Positions 14,377 through 20,747 of a stretch of DNA of 64,000 nt are shown here, one piece after another; the first letter of the stretch is position 1, and each line of letters starts with the position of its first letter. Under the pieces are notes generated by a model that was given only the letters and a program-made list of their open reading frames with translations, searched no databases and was not told the DNA's origin. Location: IMG/VR virus record IMGVR_UViG_3300032323_002909, positions 1 to 64,000 of that record; one strand, written 5' to 3'. Made by a program: the position numbers and the translations under genes. The stretch is from a virus.

Positions 14377-14565
14377 ATGACCGAAAACGAAAAACTGAGA
14401 AACGAAAACTGGGAACTTCAAAAGCGCATGAATGACTACCGTGGTGCGCTTTGCTTTCTCTCTGGTTACTTTATGGTAAGTGAACCATTGGTTCGTCGTA
14501 AGATTGAGCAGTTCCTAAAGGATGAGGATTTGGCGAAATTCGCAGACTTCAGTGGAGAGGAATAG
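14377..14565 (+). CDS. Hypothetical helical protein, 62 aa
   Basis: It follows the class-A element at 14353. The N-terminus (MTENEKLRNENWELQKRMND) reads as a short coiled coil, followed by an aromatic segment. No family is recognised. Confidence 0.6.
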   Translation: MTENEKLRNENWELQKRMNDYRGALCFLSGYFMVSEPLVRRKIEQFLKDEDLAKFADFSGEE

Positions 14566-14591
14566 AAGAATAGTGAGACAAAATGACGCAG

Positions 14592-14653
14592 TAAAAACTA
14601 TATTAAACTAACGAAACGCGCTATCGAAAAAATGTTGGTCGTGACATAGCGCG
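14592..14653 (+). ncRNA. Class-A element followed by a hairpin; possible small RNA
   Basis: TAAAAACTATATTAAACT (14592-14609) is followed after seven bases by CGCGCTAT (14617-14624) and ATAGCGCG (14646-14653), a perfect 8-bp stem with a 21-base loop. No frame longer than five codons starts here. The position of the hairpin matches that of a start codon in other units, so this may be a small RNA transcribed from its own promoter. Confidence 0.4.
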
Positions 14654-14689
14654 ACAAAATGACACACTTACTGTGACAAAATGACGCAG

Positions 14690-14707
14690 TAAAGACCACA
14701 TTAGAAT
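14690..14707 (+). promoter_or_regulatory. Class-A element upstream of tRNA-Met
   Basis: TAAAGACCACATTAGAAT ends seven bases before the tRNA 5' end at 14715. A copy in front of a tRNA supports a role in transcription, because a translation signal would be useless here. Confidence 0.65.
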
Positions 14708-14714
14708 AATTTAT

Positions 14715-14790
14715 GCGCTTGTAGCTCAGTGGTTAGAGCAGGGGTCTCATAAACCCTTGGTCACTGGTTCAAATCCAGTCGGGCGCACCA
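14715..14790 (+). tRNA. tRNA-Met (CAU)
   Basis: Acceptor GCGCTTG pairs with CGGGCGC (G-U pairs), the D-arm has TAGCTCAGTGGTTAGAGC, and the anticodon stem GGGGT/ACCCT encloses CTCATAA (anticodon CAT). The T-arm is good and CCA is encoded at 14788-14790. Elongator Met is likeliest; a lysidine-type Ile tRNA is not excluded. Confidence 0.9.
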
Positions 14791-14818
14791 CTCATAAAAA
14801 CCACATTAAACTACACCC

Positions 14819-15127
14819 ATGATATTAAACTTAACACCACACTCGATTACTGACACGGTGACTAACACCACATTTCCACCACACGGTTCTACTGTTCCCA
14901 GAGTAGCAACGACCTCTATCCAAGTGGGTGATATTGATGGAATACCATTGTTTGCCACGACCTTTGGTGACGTTCAAGATGCTCCACCAATTCAAGATGG
15001 TGTGTTCTACATCGTCAGTCTATTGGTAAAACAGGCATTACCACATCGTAAGGACTTGCTATCACCAGGAACTCTCGTTAGAGATGACAAGGGCAACCCC
15101 ATTGGATGCAAGGGATTCAACGCATAA
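14819..15127 (+). CDS. Conserved phage protein, 102 aa
   Basis: The protein starts MILNLTPHSI, has a GIPLFATTFGDV segment and YIVSLLVKQALPHRKDLLSPG, then VRDDKGNPIGCKGF at the end. This order (N-L-T-x-H, G-I-P, Y-I-V-S, P-x-R-x-D-L, P-G, G-C) recurs in small phage and bacterial proteins. Function is unknown. The class-A element lies at 14795. Confidence 0.75.
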   Translation: MILNLTPHSITDTVTNTTFPPHGSTVPRVATTSIQVGDIDGIPLFATTFGDVQDAPPIQDGVFYIVSLLVKQALPHRKDLLSPGTLVRDDKGNPIGCKGFNA

Positions 15128-15148
15128 AAACCACATTAAACTGCACTT

Positions 15149-15337
15149 ATGTCACGCTACTACACAAACCAACTGCTGGAAATGATCGAAGAAGGTATCC
15201 TTGATAAGGACACTGTTATTAACGCCTGTCTCTCATACATGTCTGAAGCTGAAGTTCAGGACATGATGGAATCGAATGAGTTCATCGAAGAAGAGGAAGA
15301 AGAGGAGGACGAGGAAGAAGAGGAAGAAGAGGAGTAA
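15149..15337 (+). CDS. Acidic YMSE-family protein (paralog of 8619-8798)
   Basis: The 62-aa product shares EEGILDKDTVINACLSY, then MSEAEVQDM, with the 8619 gene and ends in a nearly pure Glu/Asp tail. The tail is coded by a GAA/GAG/GAC tract that is likely prone to length change. Function unknown. Confidence 0.72.
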   Translation: MSRYYTNQLLEMIEEGILDKDTVINACLSYMSEAEVQDMMESNEFIEEEEEEEDEEEEEEEE

Positions 15338-15352
15338 AAACCACCTTAAACT
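15335..15352 (+). promoter_or_regulatory. Class-A element upstream of candidate ncRNA
   Basis: TAAAAACCACCTTAAACT starts on the preceding stop codon. No coding frame follows; the next features are RNA hairpins from 15361. Confidence 0.6.
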
Positions 15353-15360
15353 ATTGCCAC

Positions 15361-15527
15361 GCCAGTTAATCACTGGCTAGTCGGGGGTGCGAAGCCGATG
15401 ATGAAGCACTGTGATTGGTGTAAAACACTGTAGGTAAATCCTCGCTAGGGGGAGCGTCATCCTTATGTCCCAGAGGGAAACCGTTGAAGGGGCATAGTCT
15501 TTCGAGACAAGGGAATCCCCACCATCT
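15361..15527 (+). ncRNA. Candidate structured RNA in a gene slot
   Basis: Between two class-A elements there are 167 bases with no usable plus-strand frame but several clean hairpins: GCCAGT/ACTGGC (15361-15377), CGCT/AGCG (15443-15456), TCCC/GGGA (15468-15478), and GTCT-TTCG-AGAC with a UUCG tetraloop (15497-15508), the last enclosed by GGGG/CCCC (15489-15520). It is richer in G+C than nearby leaders. It does not match a riboswitch, tmRNA or group I intron known to me. It starts about eight bases after its element, as genes do. Confidence 0.55.
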
Positions 15528-15554
15528 TAAAAACCACATTAAACTGATGGCGTT

Positions 15555-15674
15555 ATGAAATACAAACACTGCACTATCCTCAAGGCAATCACTGGTTACA
15601 ATGTATATTCTTGCAATGACATTCACAATGTCTCTTCTATTACAGAAGCAAAAACACTCATCGACAGTCTGTAA
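15555..15674 (+). CDS. Micro-protein, 39 aa
   Basis: An ATG nine bases after the class-A element (15528) opens a 39-codon frame with two Cys and a Ser/Thr-rich middle. Its stop begins the next element. No family is recognised. Confidence 0.5.
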   Translation: MKYKHCTILKAITGYNVYSCNDIHNVSSITEAKTLIDSL

Positions 15675-15702
15675 AAACCACATTAAACTACTACCACACC
15701 AT

Positions 15703-16026
15703 ATGAAATACAACTGGAAACCTGTTATTAATTCGTTCTTCACCATCGCACTCGCCCATGGGTTCACCCTCCACACTGTAGACAACGGTGATGGCGAGGA
15801 TGTTCTTATGAATACCATCGAGGAAGCAGTGGAAGAAGTCGCTGCCACGGATCAATCTCACGTGGTTCTACTTGCTCCTGATGGCAAGCGTGTGTGGTTC
15901 TTTCTGGTTCTTGGCAACGAGCCATACGAAACGATCTGTGACTACTCTGTCTATGATCTGGCAGACGATGTGCATGCGGAGTTCTCAGACGAATGGGAAG
16001 GCAAACCCTGCCCACAAATCGCATAA
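15703..16026 (+). CDS. Hypothetical acidic protein, 107 aa
   Basis: I chose the ATG at 15703, which follows the class-A element (15672). The protein starts MKYNWKPVINSFFTIALAHG and contains AATDQSHVVLLAPDGKRVWF and an acidic end. The pattern resembles a small alpha/beta domain found in phage hypotheticals. Function unknown. Confidence 0.65.
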   Translation: MKYNWKPVINSFFTIALAHGFTLHTVDNGDGEDVLMNTIEEAVEEVAATDQSHVVLLAPDGKRVWFFLVLGNEPYETICDYSVYDLADDVHAEFSDEWEGKPCPQIA

Positions 16027-16054
16027 AAACCACCGCAAACTATTGCCGCACCTT

Positions 16055-16153
16055 ATGCTGATTCTGATATTACTTTCCTTATTTGCGCTGGAATCGCGCT
16101 CTATAGTATTTGCTGTTGCAATAATAAGTTCTTGGATTTACTACTTCATCTGA
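16055..16153 (+). CDS. Single-pass membrane peptide, 32 aa (paralog of 8486-8590)
   Basis: The frame starts after a class-A variant (TAAAAACCACCGCAAACT at 16024). It shares the Leu-rich start, the LE-S/T-R motif and the WIY ending with the 8486 peptide. One membrane helix, or a helical hairpin broken by the charged LESR, is expected. Confidence 0.55.
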   Translation: MLILILLSLFALESRSIVFAVAIISSWIYYFI

Positions 16154-16184
16154 TAAAAACCACATTAAACTACTGACACACCTT

Positions 16185-16451
16185 ATGACAAACACCGACA
16201 TTATTACTAAGTTCCTCAATGGCGCAATCACTGGCAAGATTCGTCGCACTAACTCCTACACAGGGGGAAATCACACTCCCTTGTTCATCGAGGGCGATAC
16301 CCTCTTTTCCTATGGTCATCACTATGAACTGGCAAAGCGCATGCCTGACGGTTCTGTGTGGGTGAACAATACACGCTACAGCGCAACCACAAGCAAGCAT
16401 GCTTCACTGGTTCGTTCCGTAGCGATTCGCAAGGGCATTGCCCTTTCCTAA
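16185..16451 (+). CDS. Conserved phage protein, 88 aa
   Basis: The protein has LFIEGDTLFSYGHHYELAKR near residue 45 and WVNNTRYSATTSKHASLVRS near 70. The SYG-H-x-x-L-A and YS-x-T-T-x-K-H elements recur in small phage and plasmid proteins. Function unknown. The class-A element lies at 16154. Confidence 0.72.
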   Translation: MTNTDIITKFLNGAITGKIRRTNSYTGGNHTPLFIEGDTLFSYGHHYELAKRMPDGSVWVNNTRYSATTSKHASLVRSVAIRKGIALS

Positions 16452-16517
16452 CTTTCTATTGGTTGACATGGCAAAAGTCCTCCCTCTCTGGTGGTTCGGA
16501 GAGGGGGGCAAGCCATG
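16450..16517 (+). other. Conserved hairpin element 2
   Basis: AACTTTCTATTG (16450-16461) matches element 1 at 9918. A 10-bp stem CCTCCCTCTC/GAGAGGGGGG (16479-16488 and 16499-16508, one G-U) has a loop with TGGTGGT, and an outer stem CATGGC/GCCATG (16467-16472, 16512-16517) closes it. The compensating changes between copies suggest that structure is conserved. Confidence 0.6.
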
Positions 16518-16545
16518 GTAAAAACCACATTAAACTGATGACGTT

Positions 16546-16767
16546 ATGATTCACCTAGCAACACTGCCGCAATACTACCGCACCCGCAAGGGTATCTCTA
16601 TGATCGTGCGTGATTACAACCTACCCTCTGGCAATGCCAAGGGCAAGGGCAACCGTGCGAAACGCCGCCAAGGTCTCTACGTTCCCAACCCCGACCACAT
16701 GAAGCCCTTTGGTCTCATTGGTATGGATCGTGGACAGATCGCTGCCATGATGAAACGCCCTGCATAA
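16546..16767 (+). CDS. Small basic protein, 73 aa
   Basis: The product is Lys/Arg/Gly-rich in the middle (GNAKGKGNRAKRRQGLY), suggesting nucleic-acid contact, and ends in MMKRPA. The class-A element lies at 16519. No family is recognised. Confidence 0.6.
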   Translation: MIHLATLPQYYRTRKGISMIVRDYNLPSGNAKGKGNRAKRRQGLYVPNPDHMKPFGLIGMDRGQIAAMMKRPA

Positions 16768-16791
16768 AAACCACATTAAACTAATGTCGCC

Positions 16792-16947
16792 ATGCTAACA
16801 ATCAATAAAACTTACTACATCAATGGGAAAGCAGTCGTTTTTCTTGGAGAATCAGACGTTAAAGGCAAAGGCTTTTTTCGAGAGCTTGGAGAACCTGACA
16901 CTTTCTTTTCTTATCCCATTTACAAGGTAAGAAAACGCCCTGCATAA
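16792..16947 (+). CDS. Small hypothetical protein, 51 aa
   Basis: It follows the class-A element at 16765. Its last codons (AAACGCCCTGCA) and the following element repeat the end of the previous gene exactly, so the two genes share a recombined 3' end (both finish Lys-Arg-Pro-Ala). Function unknown. Confidence 0.6.
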   Translation: MLTINKTYYINGKAVVFLGESDVKGKGFFRELGEPDTFFSYPIYKVRKRPA

Positions 16948-16968
16948 AAACCACATTAAACTACTACC

Positions 16969-17211
16969 ATGCCCACTGCAACTATCAACCCCAAAGAGAT
17001 CGCGGTAACTCACACCGTGCGTCCCGATGTTAATCGCGAGTTCCTCACCGTCGAATGTCCTAACGGATGGGATGACGTGAAAAAACTCACAAAGAAAGTC
17101 CTGACCTATGAGGATCGCAAGTTCACCTTTTGTAGTTGGAACTCTGACTACAACTACGCATCGTTTGTGTGTCCGTTGAATGGAAAACCATCTATCGCCA
17201 CCATCTCCTGA
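16969..17211 (+). CDS. Conserved phage protein, CPNGWDDVKKL motif
   Basis: The 80-aa product has VECPNGWDDVKKLTKKVLTY at about residues 27-46 and FTFCSWNSDYNYASF after it. I recognise the CPNGWDDVKKL block from short phage and plasmid proteins of unknown function. The class-A element is at 16945. Confidence 0.75.
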   Translation: MPTATINPKEIAVTHTVRPDVNREFLTVECPNGWDDVKKLTKKVLTYEDRKFTFCSWNSDYNYASFVCPLNGKPSIATIS

Positions 17212-17243
17212 GATGGTAAAAACCACCTTAAACTGACTGTGCC

Positions 17244-17417
17244 ATGAATTGGATCAAAGTAAATGATGAGGACGTGTTACACGTCTGGGTAAATGATGAG
17301 ACGAACGAAGAAGTGGAGGTCTCTCCTGACTTCTACGAAAACAACGGTGAACCCTGTGACGACTGTGGCAATGTCCTGAGATATTCCCACACACTGGTAA
17401 AAACCACATTAAACTGA
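17244..17417 (+). CDS. Small acidic protein with CDDC motif, 57 aa
   Basis: This frame is unusual because it reads through most of the next class-A element (17398-17415) and stops at the TGA just inside its end. The product is acidic with a single C-x-x-C. A class-A element at 17217 precedes it. Confidence 0.5.
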   Translation: MNWIKVNDEDVLHVWVNDETNEEVEVSPDFYENNGEPCDDCGNVLRYSHTLVKTTLN

Positions 17418-17424
17418 CTGTGCC

Positions 17425-17799
17425 ATGACTACCATCGAGTTCGACAAAGTTATTACCACCGCTCAATCCAAAACGATCCCTAGCAATGCGCTGGGGATCA
17501 TGAGCATCGCACCAGTCTATGACTGCAATACGCACAAAAACGTGCGTGGTAAAGTCATGCTCTCCTTTCGAATGAGCATTGACAGCACCCGCAATGCAAT
17601 CGAAAATCACAAGATCCTACTCGCTGAAGCACCCTTGGTGCAAGCGTGGTTTCCATCGTATCGTGTTCCATCGCTGGCTCAAATTGAATCGCATCTTAAA
17701 ACGGTTCATCGCATGACTGCCAGCATCAAGCGCGAGGGAGCGATTGCTGAAAGGTCTTTACCATCACCACTCATCGGCATGATGGGCAAGTGGGCGTAA
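17425..17799 (+). CDS. Hypothetical protein, 124 aa
   Basis: The ATG lies nine bases after the class-A element (17398). The leader ACTGACTGTGCC is shared with genes at 17244, 18743 and 19004. The protein is mixed alpha/beta with a basic C-terminal half. No family is recognised. Confidence 0.68.
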   Translation: MTTIEFDKVITTAQSKTIPSNALGIMSIAPVYDCNTHKNVRGKVMLSFRMSIDSTRNAIENHKILLAEAPLVQAWFPSYRVPSLAQIESHLKTVHRMTASIKREGAIAERSLPSPLIGMMGKWA

Positions 17800-17823
17800 A
17801 AACCACATTAAACTTACTGTGCC

Positions 17824-18384
17824 ATGACTACCATGACCACCACCGATACTGCCTCCCCTCGTCAGACGTTCGCCCTTTTCTGTGCCACTGGCAAGGACTG
17901 GCGAAACGCAAACCTATCTCGCGAACAGGTCTCTGCCATGCTTACCGCATGCCAAAGCGTTCGCGGTAACAAGGCTGCTGCACTGGCAATCTGCGAAAGC
18001 GTATTGTCAGGCAAGCCATTGCCATCACCAGCACCAGCAACCCCTTCATGGCAAGCTATCTATGATGAAGCGTGTGCTGCTGGCAAGGCTGCTGCTGAAG
18101 CATGCAAGCCTGAGCCTATGTATGTCGAAGGCTATTCACGACCCATCATGGGTGGCGTTTGTGGCTTCGCTGGGGTGAAGTTTCCCGATGCTCGCAAACC
18201 GTTTGCCAAGTGGCTGGTAAAGCAAGGCATCGCTCGTAAGAACTACGGCACGGGTGTCTATGTCAATATGGGATTCGAGATCGGTGGGCAATCCCTAACG
18301 ATCAAGGAGCATTATGCCAGCGCGTTTGCCAGCGTATGCGCAAAGCACGGTATCGAATGCCGCATGGATAGCCGCATCGACTGA
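17824..18384 (+). CDS. Hypothetical protein with GFAGVKFPDARKPF motif, 186 aa
   Basis: The first 90 residues are Ala/Thr-rich and helical with a proline linker near 68-76. The second half has VCGFAGVKFPDARKPFAKWL, then YGTGVYVNM and GGQSLTIKEHYASAFASV. This order (G-F-A-x-V, R-x-x-F-x-x-W-L, Y-G-x-G, Q-S) is shared by phage and bacterial proteins of unknown function. The gene is richer in G+C than the virion genes. Class-A element at 17797. Confidence 0.7.
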   Translation: MTTMTTTDTASPRQTFALFCATGKDWRNANLSREQVSAMLTACQSVRGNKAAALAICESVLSGKPLPSPAPATPSWQAIYDEACAAGKAAAEACKPEPMYVEGYSRPIMGGVCGFAGVKFPDARKPFAKWLVKQGIARKNYGTGVYVNMGFEIGGQSLTIKEHYASAFASVCAKHGIECRMDSRID

Positions 18385-18410
18385 TCGTAAAAACCACAAT
18401 AAGATCATGG

Positions 18411-18435
18411 CACGGCAAGTCACCTACTTGCCGTG
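18411..18435 (+). other. Leader hairpin 1 between class-A element and start codon
   Basis: CACGGCAAGT and ACTTGCCGTG form a perfect 10-bp stem with a five-base loop, 17 bases before the ATG at 18452. A similar ATGGCACGG-based hairpin lies before the gene at 20271. Translation control or mRNA protection is possible. Confidence 0.5.
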
Positions 18436-18451
18436 TTTAACTACTACCATT

Positions 18452-18718
18452 ATGAGAACACTTGTCCTTAAAACTGTTAGCCATAACTGCAAAGTCTTGG
18501 CGTTTGTATTGAATCGTTGTTACGATCACGTGGCACGGGTGCTGCCTACCATCACACTGATTGTCACGGCACTGGCAATGCTCATCGCTCCCACGCTCAT
18601 CTTGATGGCAATCATCATGCTAAAGCCTGTTGGCGCGATGCTGGCACTGCTTCTGCTGTTGCTTTTCACGTCCTGTAGCTCATGCGTGTTCATGTTGGAC
18701 TACGTGCAACGCCGATAA
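18452..18718 (+). CDS. Two-helix membrane protein, 88 aa
   Basis: Two long hydrophobic segments (about residues 31-50 and 55-77) are separated by a short KP turn, so the protein should form a membrane hairpin. The end has a Cys pair (SCSSC). I prefer the ATG at 18452, after the leader hairpin. An in-frame ATG at 18407 lies one base after the element and would translate through the hairpin. Holin-like size and shape are noted, but lysis genes lie elsewhere. Confidence 0.6.
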   Translation: MRTLVLKTVSHNCKVLAFVLNRCYDHVARVLPTITLIVTALAMLIAPTLILMAIIMLKPVGAMLALLLLLLFTSCSSCVFMLDYVQRR

Positions 18719-18742
18719 AAACTACCTTAAACTGACTGTGCC

Positions 18743-18979
18743 ATGATTGACTATTCAACAAAACCTATGTGCGAAGACGCACCCTGCTGCGGGTGCTGCG
18801 GTCGGGATCGTTTTGAACCTGACTACGGCGATGAGTCTTTTGATTGGATGATGCCACCAAACGGTGCATTTTTCGACGACCAAGATGAGGAAGACTACAG
18901 TCACCAGTGCGATGAGATGGGTGAGGAAGACCGTTACCTTGATGCGTCTTGGGAAGATCGCTTTGATTGCGAAGCGTAA
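18743..18979 (+). CDS. Acidic Cys-rich protein, 78 aa
   Basis: The protein has APCCGCCG near residue 13 and long Asp/Glu-rich stretches. Cys-Cys-x-Cys-Cys suggests metal binding. It starts MIDYS, and the next gene starts MIDYV with the same leader, so their 5' ends share an origin. Class-A element at 18716. Confidence 0.65.
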   Translation: MIDYSTKPMCEDAPCCGCCGRDRFEPDYGDESFDWMMPPNGAFFDDQDEEDYSHQCDEMGEEDRYLDASWEDRFDCEA

Positions 18980-19003
18980 AAACCACCTTAAACTGACTGT
19001 GCC

Positions 19004-19234
19004 ATGATTGACTATGTCTCTACCAGCGAGGGTGAAGGTTACTTCACCGTGAACGGCAAGCGTGGGTTCTCCTGCGCTTGCGTATTGGATATGTTCCTAC
19101 GTGGGATTAAAGCAAGCGCAACGGCATTGCCTATTCTCACCGAGTGGAAAGCCAAAAAGGGTGTTAAAGCAATACGTGCTGAAGCAGCATGGGAGCGTTT
19201 CGCAAACGACAACCCAGAGCTAAGTCACCTGTAA
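19004..19234 (+). CDS. Hypothetical protein, 76 aa
   Basis: The start and leader match the previous gene (ACTGACTGTGCC then ATGATTGACTAT). The body differs: a CAC motif followed by a basic helical half (TEWKAKKGVKAIRAEAAWERF). No family is recognised. Confidence 0.65.
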   Translation: MIDYVSTSEGEGYFTVNGKRGFSCACVLDMFLRGIKASATALPILTEWKAKKGVKAIRAEAAWERFANDNPELSHL

Positions 19235-19258
19235 AAACTACCTTAAACTGTCCATACC

Positions 19259-19543
19259 ATGAATACCATGTCACACACCACCACCGCTACTACCATCGCT
19301 ACCATGCTCACCGCTATGGAAAAAGACGCTCACGCTATTTACGCTGCTGCTCGTGCGCATGCTGCTGATACTGCTGCTGCTGCTCGTGCGCATGCTGCCT
19401 ATCTTAGTTACGCCCCCAATCCTGATGCTGCTGCGCATGCACGTGCGCATGCTGCTTATGATGTTGCCGTCGAAGCTGAACGCGCTCGGAATGTTGCTGC
19501 GCGGGTTCTTTATGCTATGACTAACCCGATCTGTGGTTGTTAA
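19259..19543 (+). CDS. Alanine/histidine-rich helical protein, 94 aa
   Basis: From residue 27 on it is built of near repeats ARAHAAYD/ARAHAADT, encoded by a G+C-rich GCTGCTGCTCGTGCGCAT-type DNA repeat. A single long helix is expected. The start (MNTMSHTT) and leader are shared with genes at 19871 and 20493. Confidence 0.6.
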   Translation: MNTMSHTTTATTIATMLTAMEKDAHAIYAAARAHAADTAAAARAHAAYLSYAPNPDAAAHARAHAAYDVAVEAERARNVAARVLYAMTNPICGC

Positions 19544-19567
19544 AAACCACAGTAAACTGTCCATGCC

Positions 19568-19846
19568 ATGAATATCACCATCACATCCGCACCCGCGCCA
19601 GCATTCAACTGGAAAGAATTTAAGGCAGCTACCCTTGCCAAGGGCAAGCTACCATATGCCATCTGGTATGCCAAATCAGGGGTCGAGTGCTACGTATGCA
19701 CCGATGACAGCGACTTGAACTCAGTCATCAACGACTGCCGCGCAGGTGCCTCCATCATGGAGGAGAGCTATTTCGAGTGTTACGTCGATAGCAGTGGCAA
19801 GTTCTATTCCGAAAAGTCCCGCTGGTGCGGAGTCTATAGAGGTTAA
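19568..19846 (+). CDS. Hypothetical protein, 92 aa
   Basis: It follows the class-A variant at 19541 (TAAAAACCACAGTAAACT). It has four Cys spread over a mixed alpha/beta sequence and a helical middle (DLNSVINDCRAGASIMEE). No family is recognised. Confidence 0.65.
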   Translation: MNITITSAPAPAFNWKEFKAATLAKGKLPYAIWYAKSGVECYVCTDDSDLNSVINDCRAGASIMEESYFECYVDSSGKFYSEKSRWCGVYRG

Positions 19847-19870
19847 AAACCACCTTAAACTGTCCATACC

Positions 19871-20203
19871 ATGAATACCATGACACACGCCACACCCGCC
19901 CACGCGAAATATGCCACCCGCCTCGAACTCCACCACGACTGGAAAGTCGTGCGTGGGATCGTTTTGAACCTCTGCGATGCGATGGAGCAATTAAACTCCA
20001 CTGACGCAGATGACTCGCTACTACAGTGGAGCAACCTGAGCAGCAGCAAGTCTGCTTATGGCTTCGCACGGAAAGCACTGCGCGAGGTCGTGCTTGCACA
20101 GTTCAATTTCGATCTTGATACGGTCGATGTGAACTGGGGAGGTGCTGGTGGTAGTTGGGCAAACGATGTCAAAGAGGTGCTTGTGCAGCACCTAGTTGCC
20201 TGA
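19871..20203 (+). CDS. Hypothetical protein, 110 aa
   Basis: The first codons repeat those at 19259 (MNTM-H). The body is helical with a Ser/Leu-rich middle (DDSLLQWSNLSSSKSAYGF). The stop (TGA) is followed directly by the next class-A element. No family is recognised. Confidence 0.65.
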   Translation: MNTMTHATPAHAKYATRLELHHDWKVVRGIVLNLCDAMEQLNSTDADDSLLQWSNLSSSKSAYGFARKALREVVLAQFNFDLDTVDVNWGGAGGSWANDVKEVLVQHLVA

Positions 20204-20225
20204 TAAAAACCACCTTAAACTGATG

Positions 20226-20249
20226 GCACGGTGAGGCGTCTCACCGTGC
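20226..20249 (+). other. Leader hairpin 2 between class-A element and start codon
   Basis: GCACGGTGAG and CTCACCGTGC form a perfect 10-bp stem with a GCGT loop, 21 bases before the ATG at 20271. It shares ATGGCACGG with hairpin 1, though the stems differ further in, as expected if pairing matters more than sequence. Confidence 0.5.
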
Positions 20250-20270
20250 TACCCAATAACTACTGAACTT

Positions 20271-20468
20271 ATGAAAAGCATTACTCATCACCAAGTCAAG
20301 ATCACAAAAGCAAAAGTCATCGCTAGCAAGCGCGGCGTGACGCAAGGGGGATTGAACATCTCACTTGTCAATGGTATCAAAGTCCTGTGGCAAGCCAAGG
20401 GCAACAAGGTGGCAGTGTTCTCATCACCCTTGGAAGGTGAGCAGAACCTACTCGGAACTCTGGCATAA
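20271..20468 (+). CDS. Small basic beta-rich protein, 65 aa
   Basis: A basic N-terminal half (HHQVKITKAKVIASKRGV) is followed by beta strands (KVLWQAKGNKVAVFSS). It could bind nucleic acid. It is expressed through the hairpin leader from the element at 20204. No family is recognised. Confidence 0.6.
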   Translation: MKSITHHQVKITKAKVIASKRGVTQGGLNISLVNGIKVLWQAKGNKVAVFSSPLEGEQNLLGTLA

Positions 20469-20492
20469 AAACCACAGTAAACTGTCCATACC

Positions 20493-20729
20493 ATGAATAC
20501 CATGCCACACACACTCTGGAGCTTGTCCCGCGAGCAAGGTTTCACCTATGCGCCCAAGGGACTGAGTCAAGTCTATGCCGTTGTCCCGATGTCACACGGT
20601 GACTTCGCTGCCGTCATGCACGGTCTCGAACACCTTAGCGACCACAGTATCAGGCAACGCTACCAAGACGGCAATCGAATGATTGTCATCTTGGACAAGG
20701 CAAGCCAAGGTGTCCCATACGGTAATTAA
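20493..20729 (+). CDS. Last gene of the small-gene array, 78 aa
   Basis: The leader and first four codons copy those at 19259 and 19871 (CTGTCCATACC then ATGAATACCATG). The body has PMSHGDFAAVMHGLEHL and ends basic. An intrinsic terminator follows. No family is recognised. Confidence 0.65.
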   Translation: MNTMPHTLWSLSREQGFTYAPKGLSQVYAVVPMSHGDFAAVMHGLEHLSDHSIRQRYQDGNRMIVILDKASQGVPYGN

Positions 20730-20747
20730 AAACAACCGCTGATTCTC

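Larger units (their letters stand above)
13911..14689 (+). repeat. GTGACAAAATGACGCAG repeat, four dispersed copies
   Basis: Copies lie at 13911-13927, 14575-14591 (GAGAC start), 14651-14667 (variant ending CACAC) and 14673-14689. Three of them run straight into a class-A element, so the joint unit is about 35 bp. Each complete copy contains ATG-ACG-CAG followed by TAA of the element, a three-codon micro-frame. Confidence 0.7.

Noticed and set aside
15361-15527. The structured region as a tmRNA, because it ends near CCCCACCA
   Set aside because: There is no tRNA-like acceptor or T-arm with a proper TTC loop, no tag frame, and the 5' side does not pair as in tmRNA.
18407-18451. Start of the membrane protein at ATG 18407
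   Set aside because: It lies one base after the promoter element and would read through the leader hairpin, unlike the usual 8-16 base spacing. The ATG at 18452 is preferred, though not proven.
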